NCBI RefSeq assembly: GCF_016864555.1
Contig: NZ_CP044011.1
Span: forward strand, 1,631,501 to 1,695,500
DNA length: 64,000 nucleotides
Direction: 5' to 3'
Source of the DNA: Sinorhizobium sp. BG8
Lineage (GTDB): Bacteria; Pseudomonadota; Alphaproteobacteria; Rhizobiales; Rhizobiaceae
A program made the position numbers and the translations under genes. Each line of letters begins with the position of its first letter. Within the stretch, counting starts at the first letter, position 1. The notes beneath the pieces are model-generated. The model had not been told where the DNA came from. It did not search any database and was given only the letters and a program-made list of their open reading frames with translations. Shown piece after piece: positions 57,838-64,000 of this stretch.

Positions 57838-58332
57838 GCGAAAAAATCAATTTGGCCGCCATGCACTTGTCCTGTCAAGACGAGCCCAGCATGTTCGGTC
57901 TTCCGGCTGCAGGCGCAACTTCCCGTCCGCTACAGAGTCCCCGCGGAATCGGTCCATTCGGCACCCATTAGACAGGTCAGTGAACGTACGCGCAACCTCG
58001 TTTGCGGTCGGCGTTAGTCTATCAAATCTTTTCTTGTATGAGCCTTGGTCTTCCAGTGTGCTGCCCAGCGGACCAATCACACCCGACATGCCGACCGTCC
58101 CCGTGAATCTTCGAGCTCACTTGCTTGGTTTTATAATTTCTTTTTTGCGACCGGCAATGGGTGCCCTGTCAAAATTGTGGGTATTTGATGAGAATTTTAA
58201 GGCCAAATCCACATTGGTGCGTATTCAGGTGCATTCTGTGGATAATGCACCCGGTGATTGTGTGATGGTTGTGCCTGTGCGGGGGATCACGACAGTGCGC
58301 CGATTTGTCCCGACAGGGGCACCTGCGCAATG
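57838..58332. other. Intergenic region upstream of the PAS-like gene, no gene seen
   Basis: This stretch is relatively A+T-rich near 58120-58220 and must contain the promoter of the PAS-like gene. An 80-codon frame on the minus strand (58089-57847) is possible but unsupported. A perfect inverted repeat GGTGCATT-8-AATGCACC is present at 58228-58251. No RNA gene was recognised. Confidence 0.5.
58228..58251. repeat. Inverted repeat GGTGCATT / AATGCACC
   Basis: The arms are 8 bp, perfect, with an eight-base spacer. It lies between the groESL terminator and the PAS-like gene, and has the shape of a dimeric operator or a small hairpin. No partner protein can be named. Confidence 0.35.
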
Positions 58333-58359
58333 AAAAAGGGCAGCCCAAGGGCCGCCCTT
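58333..58359 (-). terminator. Terminator of the groESL operon
   Basis: Reading the minus strand, AAGGGCGGCCC pairs with GGGCTGCCCTT (one mismatch) around TT and is followed by TTTTT. It lies about 145 bases downstream of the groEL stop. Confidence 0.8.
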
Positions 58360-58377
58360 CGTCTTGATTTCATCGAG

Positions 58378-58419
58378 GATAAGGCTTGCGCCTTGTTCCA
58401 TCATGCCGCCCATGCCGCC
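58378..58419 (-). repeat. Partial duplicate of the groEL 3' end (copy 1)
   Basis: This 42-base block matches 58487-58528 at 37 positions. The latter contains the last codons of groEL (GGMGGMM) plus a stem AAGGC/GCCTT. Copy 1 lies beyond the stop codon and so is not translated as GroEL. The spacing between copies is 109 bases. Confidence 0.6.
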
Positions 58420-58420
58420 A

Positions 58421-58444
58421 CTTCAGGCCGCATGCGGCCTGAAG
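58421..58444. repeat. Perfect 24-base palindrome downstream of groEL
   Basis: The 24 bases are identical to their own reverse complement (arms CTTCAGGCCGCA / TGCGGCCTGAAG), lying between the two partial groEL-end copies. As RNA it would form a hairpin in the 3' untranslated region. The palindrome is seen directly; a role is unknown. Confidence 0.8.
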
Positions 58445-58486
58445 CACTTTGAGAACATGGGCGAAGCTTTATGTGCGTCGTTCAGT

Positions 58487-60187
<1,701 letters not shown>

Positions 60188-60216
60188 TTATGGGAAGTTT
60201 TTAAGGGAACCGGCGA

Positions 60217-60513
60217 TCAGCCGATGATGCCCATGATGTCGGCTTCCTTCATGATCAGAAGGTCTTCGCCGTTGAGCTTGACTTCGGTGCCCGACCACTT
60301 GCCGAACAGAACGCGATCGCCGACCTTCACGTCGAGAGCGACGACCTTGCCGCTTTCGTCACGTGCGCCGGAGCCGACGGCGACGATTTCGCCTTCCTGC
60401 GGCTTTTCCTTCGCGGTGTCAGGAATGATGATCCCGCCCTTGGTCTTTTCTTCGGACTCGACGCGACGTACGACGACGCGGTCGTGGAGCGGACGGAAGT
60501 TGGTGCTTGCCAT
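60217..60513 (-). CDS. groES: 10-kDa co-chaperonin GroES
   Basis: This 98-residue co-chaperonin caps GroEL. The mobile loop [20 protein letters not shown], the [12 protein letters not shown] terminus and [14 protein letters not shown] are all standard. First gene of the operon, with groEL following. Length normal. Confidence 0.98.
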   Translation of the reverse strand: MASTNFRPLHDRVVVRRVESEEKTKGGIIIPDTAKEKPQEGEIVAVGSGARDESGKVVALDVKVGDRVLFGKWSGTEVKLNGEDLLIMKEADIMGIIG

Positions 60514-60571
60514 TGTCTAATCCCTCGATCAAATGACATTGCGGATCACGAACGGATCCGTTCGATTGGTG

Positions 60572-60598
60572 TTAGCACTCACATCTGGAGAGTGCTAG
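60572..60598. promoter_or_regulatory. CIRCE element (HrcA operator)
   Basis: TTAGCACTC-N9-GAGTGCTAG matches the CIRCE consensus TTAGCACTC-N9-GAGTGCTAA with one difference. It lies 59 bases upstream of the groES start, overlapping the start of transcription. HrcA binds it to repress groESL until heat stress. Confidence 0.95.
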
Positions 60599-60605
60599 CG
60601 AGGGG

Positions 60606-60634
60606 GAGATAGGCTTGACGCCGGATGGAGTCAA
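60606..60634 (-). promoter_or_regulatory. groESL promoter
   Basis: On the minus strand TTGACT (60629-60634) and TATCTC (60606-60611) are separated by 17 bases, a good vegetative sigma promoter, with the CIRCE placed just downstream. The surrounding CTTGAC and CCTATC could also be used by RpoH-type sigma factors. Confidence 0.65.
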
Positions 60635-60781
60635 GGATGGCTTCGGCAAAATTATGTTCTCCGGGCAGAAGTTGACACGGATCCCGCAATTTTGTTTAAC
60701 AAACATATGGGGCTTGCGAATGCCCCACGAGGCGCCATGCCGAATTTCGCGTCCTTAATCTCACATCATGAGGGACGTATC

Positions 60782-61600
60782 ATGGCTTCCTACAATGCAA
60801 TTTCATCCGAAAAGCTCGTGCGCCTGATCGGCACGCCAAAAGCGCCGATCCTGATCGACGTGCGCGACGAGGACGATTTCTCCGCCGCGCCATTCCTGCT
60901 GCCTGCTGCCATCAGGAAAAGCCACACGGAGATCCGGCAATGGGCCGGCGATTATCGCGGCCACCAGGCCGTCGTCATCTGCCAAAAGGGTCTGAAGCTC
61001 AGCGAGGGCGTTGCCGCATTCCTGCGTTCCGAGGGCGCCCAGGCGGAAGTCCTCGAAGGCGGTTTCGAGACCTGGCAGAAGGCGGGCCTGCCGCTTGTTC
61101 CGGTCTCGCGACTGCCGGGGCAATGCAATAGAGGCGGAACGCTCTGGGTGACGCGTTCCCGGCCGAAGATAGATCGGATCGCCTGCCCCTGGCTGATCCG
61201 GCGCTTCGTCGATCCCAAGGCGGTCTTCCTCTTCGTCGCTCCCTCCGAGGTCGAAGCGGTCGCGCATCGCTTCGACGCCACGCCCTTCGATGTCGAGGGA
61301 GTGTTCTGGAGCCATCGCGGCGAACTTTGCTCCTTCGACGTGATGATCGAGGAGTTCGCGCTTGCCTTTCCGGCCTTGCAACATCTCGCCCGCATCGTTC
61401 GCGGCGCCGATACGGACCGGCCGGATCTCGAGCCGCAGGCCGCAGGGCTGCTCGCCATATCACTCGGACTTTCGCGCATGTACGCGGACGATCTCGAACA
61501 GCTCGAGGCGGGTATGCTGCTCTACGACGCGCTCTATCGCTGGGCGCGAGACGCCTCGCAGGAAAAACACGACTGGGTCTCGCATGGCGCGCGCAAGTGA
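60782..61600 (+). CDS. Rhodanese / ChrB-like chromate-resistance protein
   Basis: This 272-residue protein joins an N-terminal rhodanese domain (1-115; IDVRDEDDF, active-site Cys67 in ICQKGLK) to a C-terminal chromate-resistance domain (KIDRIACPWLIRRFVDPKAVFLFV, EGVFWSHRGELCSFDVMI, GLLAISLGLSRMYADD). The latter domain is the C-terminal part of ChrB, which controls chrA. It is directly upstream of a chrA-like gene. GAGGGA precedes ATG 60782. The combination of rhodanese with the ChrB part is known in some chr operons. Confidence 0.87.
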   Translation: MASYNAISSEKLVRLIGTPKAPILIDVRDEDDFSAAPFLLPAAIRKSHTEIRQWAGDYRGHQAVVICQKGLKLSEGVAAFLRSEGAQAEVLEGGFETWQKAGLPLVPVSRLPGQCNRGGTLWVTRSRPKIDRIACPWLIRRFVDPKAVFLFVAPSEVEAVAHRFDATPFDVEGVFWSHRGELCSFDVMIEEFALAFPALQHLARIVRGADTDRPDLEPQAAGLLAISLGLSRMYADDLEQLEAGMLLYDALYRWARDASQEKHDWVSHGARK

Positions 61601-61622
61601 AGTCTCGCCGACCGAGGCGCCC

Positions 61623-62990
61623 ATGAACGACCGGATGACAGCAGACGCCTCTCCCAGACACCCGACATTCGGGGAGGCGCTGAAGGTCTGGGCACGGATC
61701 GGGCTTCTGAGCTTCGGAGGCCCCGCCGGGCAGATCGCGCTCATGCACCGCGAGCTGGTGGACGAGCGGCGATGGATCTCCGAAAGCCGGTTCCTGCATG
61801 CGCTGAACTATTGCATGCTGCTGCCGGGTCCCGAGGCCCAGCAGCTTGCCACCTATGTCGGCTGGCTGCTGCACGGCGCCCGCGGCGGCATCGCGGCCGG
61901 GACGCTCTTCGTCTTGCCCGGCTTCCTCGTCATCTGCGTGCTCTCTTCCGCTTACGCCCTCTTCCAGGATACCCACTGGCTGGATGCCCTCTTCTTCGGC
62001 TTGAAGGCCGCTGTCCTCGTGATCGTCGTCCAGGCGCTCATCCGGATCGCCAGTCGCACGCTGAAGACGCCCGCCGCACGCATTCTTGCCGCGCTCGCCT
62101 TCCTCGCGCTCTTCGCCTTCGCGCTGCCGTTCCCGCTGGTCATTCTTCTTGCCGGTGTTGTCGGATATGTCGCGGCGCGCACCGCGCCCGGCCTTCTCCA
62201 GCCGCAGGCGGGCCATCGCAGCCACGTGCCGGACCTTCCATCTGTTATCGGAGAAGGCGTGGAAGGGGGAAGGCAGACCCCGGGGAGGGCGTTCCTCGTC
62301 GTCGCGGTCTGTTGCGCACTCTGGATCGCGCCCTTCCTGCTCCTGGCGATGGTTCCGGGCCACACCGGCGCCTTCAATGCGATCGGTGTCTTTTTCTCGA
62401 AAATGGCGGTCGTCACGTTCGGCGGCGCCTATGCCGTTCTCGCCTACGTCGCTCAGCAGGCGGTCGACACCTATCAATGGCTCAAGCCGGGAGAGATGCT
62501 GGACGGTCTGGCGCTCGCCGAGACGACGCCGGGCCCGCTGGTGCTCGTGCTGTCCTTCGTCGGCTTTCTTGCCGCCTTTCGCGATGCCGACGGCCTGGAT
62601 CCGCTGCTGTCCGGGCTCCTCGGGGCTTTCCTCGCCGCCTGGGTCACGTTCGTGCCCTGCTTCCTTTGGATCTTTCTCGGTGCGCCCCACGTCGAGAGGC
62701 TGCGCGGCAACGAGGCGCTTTCAGGGGCGCTGGCCGCAATCTCGGCGGCTGTTGTCGGCGTGATCCTCAATCTCGCCCTCTGGTTCGGCTTGCATGTGCT
62801 CTTTCGCGAGGTCGGACGCCTGGAGGCGGGGCCCCTGTCGATGCCGTTGCCCGCATGGTCCTCCATCGATCTTCACGCCCTCGCGCTTACGATCGTCTCG
62901 GCCTTCATGTTGCTCCGGCTGAAGACCGGGATCCTCACCGCGCTTTCGGTCAGTGGTGTCCTCGGCTTCCTCCTTTCATGGCCTTTGTGA
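61623..62990 (+). CDS. chrA: Chromate efflux transporter ChrA
   Basis: This 455-residue membrane protein has two CHR domains with repeat LLSFGGPAGQIALMHRELV in the first half and VVTFGGAYAVLAYVAQQAV in the second; both have GPxAxxQ-like PGPEAQQLATYVGW and ETTPGPLVLVLSFVGF motifs. It exports chromate. GAGG precedes ATG 61623; ATG 61584 overlapping the upstream stop is another possibility. It is 22 bases from the rhodanese gene, so one transcript. Confidence 0.92.
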   Translation: MNDRMTADASPRHPTFGEALKVWARIGLLSFGGPAGQIALMHRELVDERRWISESRFLHALNYCMLLPGPEAQQLATYVGWLLHGARGGIAAGTLFVLPGFLVICVLSSAYALFQDTHWLDALFFGLKAAVLVIVVQALIRIASRTLKTPAARILAALAFLALFAFALPFPLVILLAGVVGYVAARTAPGLLQPQAGHRSHVPDLPSVIGEGVEGGRQTPGRAFLVVAVCCALWIAPFLLLAMVPGHTGAFNAIGVFFSKMAVVTFGGAYAVLAYVAQQAVDTYQWLKPGEMLDGLALAETTPGPLVLVLSFVGFLAAFRDADGLDPLLSGLLGAFLAAWVTFVPCFLWIFLGAPHVERLRGNEALSGALAAISAAVVGVILNLALWFGLHVLFREVGRLEAGPLSMPLPAWSSIDLHALALTIVSAFMLLRLKTGILTALSVSGVLGFLLSWPL

Positions 62991-63083
62991 GAAGCGCCGA
63001 GGCGTAAATTTCTTCGGAAAGGCTTGTTTTCTCGTTCCAGCTTTGCGATGTCAGCCCGGCCTCCCAACTACCGGAAAGTCATC

Positions 63084-63932
63084 ATGGCAAAGCGCATCGA
63101 TTCCTTCGACGAGATCACAGGGCACTATGACGTCGTGCTGTGCGACGTGTGGGGCGTATTGCACAACGGGGTCGAAGCCTTCGCGAACGCGTCGCAGGCG
63201 CTGGCCGCGGCCCGGGCTGCTGGCCTCGCAGTGGTGCTGATCACCAATTCCCCGCGACCGTCACCGGGCGTCAAGGTGCAGATCCGCGGCCTCGGCGTAG
63301 AGGATGACGCCTACGACCGCATCGTTACGTCGGGTGATGTCACACGCGCGCTGATTTCGTCCGGACCGCCGAAGATCTATTTCATCGGCGGCGACAAGGA
63401 TCATCCGCTATTGACCGGCCTCGATGTCGAGCGCGTGTCGGCCGAGGAGGCGGAAATCGTTGTCTGTGCGGGCTTCCGCGACGACGAGACCGAAACGGCA
63501 GAGGACTACCGCGAGGAACTGACAGTGCTCGCCGCCCGCCACCTGCCTTTCATCTGCGCCAATCCGGACCTCGTGGTCGAGCGCGGACATCGCCTCATCC
63601 CCTGCGGCGGGGCGCTCGCCCAGCTTTACGGCGAACTCGGCGGCACGACACTCATCGCCGGCAAGCCCCATCGGCCCATCTACGAGGCGTCGATGACTGA
63701 GGCACGCGAGGTCTTCGGCGAATTCGCATCGTCGCGGGTCATTGCCATCGGCGACGGAATGCCGACCGATGTCAGGGGTGCGGAGGCGTTCGGGCTTGAT
63801 GTACTGTATATCTCCGGCGGCATCCATGCGCAGGAGTACGTTGTCGACGGGCGCACCGACGAGAAGCTGCTCGCAGCATTCCTGGAAAGAGAAGGCGCGA
63901 CGCCGAAGTGGTGGATGCCTGCCCTGAAGTGA
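63084..63932 (+). CDS. TIGR01459 family HAD-type hydrolase
   Basis: This 282-residue protein belongs to HAD subfamily IIA (NagD-like). The catalytic Asp is in VVLCDVWGVLHNG (Asp21), followed by ITNSPRP, AGKPHRPIYE and the C-terminal IGDGMPTDVRGAEAFG that binds magnesium. The DVWG form with Trp rather than Asp as third residue is typical of this alphaproteobacterial family. It lies upstream of ribF, its standard neighbour. Confidence 0.92.
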   Translation: MAKRIDSFDEITGHYDVVLCDVWGVLHNGVEAFANASQALAAARAAGLAVVLITNSPRPSPGVKVQIRGLGVEDDAYDRIVTSGDVTRALISSGPPKIYFIGGDKDHPLLTGLDVERVSAEEAEIVVCAGFRDDETETAEDYREELTVLAARHLPFICANPDLVVERGHRLIPCGGALAQLYGELGGTTLIAGKPHRPIYEASMTEAREVFGEFASSRVIAIGDGMPTDVRGAEAFGLDVLYISGGIHAQEYVVDGRTDEKLLAAFLEREGATPKWWMPALK

Positions 63933-63948
63933 TTGGATCGAAGCCGAG

Positions 63949-64000
63949 ATGACTGTCTTTCATCGAAACGAGACCAGGGATCCGCTTCCCGAAGCGCTCC
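63949..64000 (+). CDS. ribF: Riboflavin kinase / FAD synthetase, N-terminal fragment
   Basis: Only the first 17 codons (MTVFHRNETRDPLPEAL) are inside the window. This matches the start of rhizobial RibF, where FADS domain then kinase domain follow. Identification rests on that and on the HAD neighbour. The gene continues beyond the right edge. Confidence 0.7.
   Translation, partial: MTVFHRNETRDPLPEAL

Noticed and set aside
57847..58089. 80-codon minus-strand frame just upstream of the PAS-like gene
   Set aside because: A GGGGA lies before its ATG and it would abut the TTG start, but codon use is poor and no family was recognised; kept only as a possibility.
57674..58333. 219-codon plus-strand frame antisense to the PAS-like gene
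   Set aside because: Mostly a shadow of the opposite-strand gene with no recognisable domain.

Overview
The window is a high-G+C bacterial chromosome segment. Gene content and order point to an alphaproteobacterium of the Rhizobiales, most likely the family Rhizobiaceae (Rhizobium/Agrobacterium/Sinorhizobium type). The clues are short-form HisG with HisZ, plant-type glutamate-cysteine ligase, groESL under a CIRCE element, a TIGR01459 HAD gene followed by ribF, small DUF1127 proteins, DUF3422, DUF937, paired L,D-transpeptidases and a cobalamin riboswitch. The genus is not assigned. No prophage, insertion sequence, integron or CRISPR array was seen. This is mostly core chromosome with accessory patches.

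Layout. 1-1.66 kb: start of prkA (leaving the window), a DUF1349 gene, a DUF1127 gene and a clear terminator. 1.87-5.6 kb: a cobalamin riboswitch and a tightly overlapping BtuFCD-type ABC operon whose last gene is a pseudoazurin. 5.7-12.4 kb: envelope genes (DUF4105, DUF3300, DUF2950, an unknown membrane protein, an MltF-like lytic transglycosylase). 12.4-17.2 kb: an XRE-cupin regulator, a PLP aminotransferase, a frameshifted methyltransferase, a GlxA-type regulator and a GFA-family protein. 17.2-27.5 kb: a frameshifted one-helix membrane gene, a secreted protein, tRNA-Gln, ppx, rlmE, a VOC protein, an MFS exporter, an MBL-fold enzyme, guaB, a MAPEG protein and a dienelactone hydrolase. 27.5-36.2 kb: LysR and DUF1127 back to back, a LysE exporter, then the minus-strand series Nudix, PiT phosphate transporter, rsmE, gshA and DUF937, and a FadR-type GntR regulator. 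36.3-42.8 kb: DUF3422, a LysR regulator and the glycolate oxidase operon glcDEF. 42.8-48 kb: two L,D-transpeptidases, tag, a DUF305 pair, and a PAS-like/XRE divergent pair. 48-54.3 kb: hisS-hisZ-hisG, a methyltransferase, a GST and a ferredoxin-reductase-like flavoprotein. 54.5-64 kb: an MHYT-PAS-GGDEF-EAL protein, a second PAS-like protein, groESL with CIRCE, a rhodanese/ChrB-type gene with chrA, a HAD phosphatase and the start of ribF.

How genes work together. The riboswitch should shut the ABC/pseudoazurin operon off when cobalamin is plentiful. glcDEF oxidises glycolate, with an adjacent LysR, a nearby FadR-type GntR and an inverted repeat just upstream of glcD. hisS, hisZ and hisG join histidine charging to the first step of histidine synthesis. 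gshA, the GST and the GFA protein all make or use glutathione. The points most worth a second look are: the pseudoazurin in a B12 operon; two homologous PAS-like proteins 10 kb apart; an about 50 % G+C patch inside hisS; three places (14304-15379, 17264-17454, end of ppx) that each look like a single missing base; and a duplicated groEL tail flanking a perfect 24-base palindrome. All functions are inferred by reading the sequence; no database search was run.
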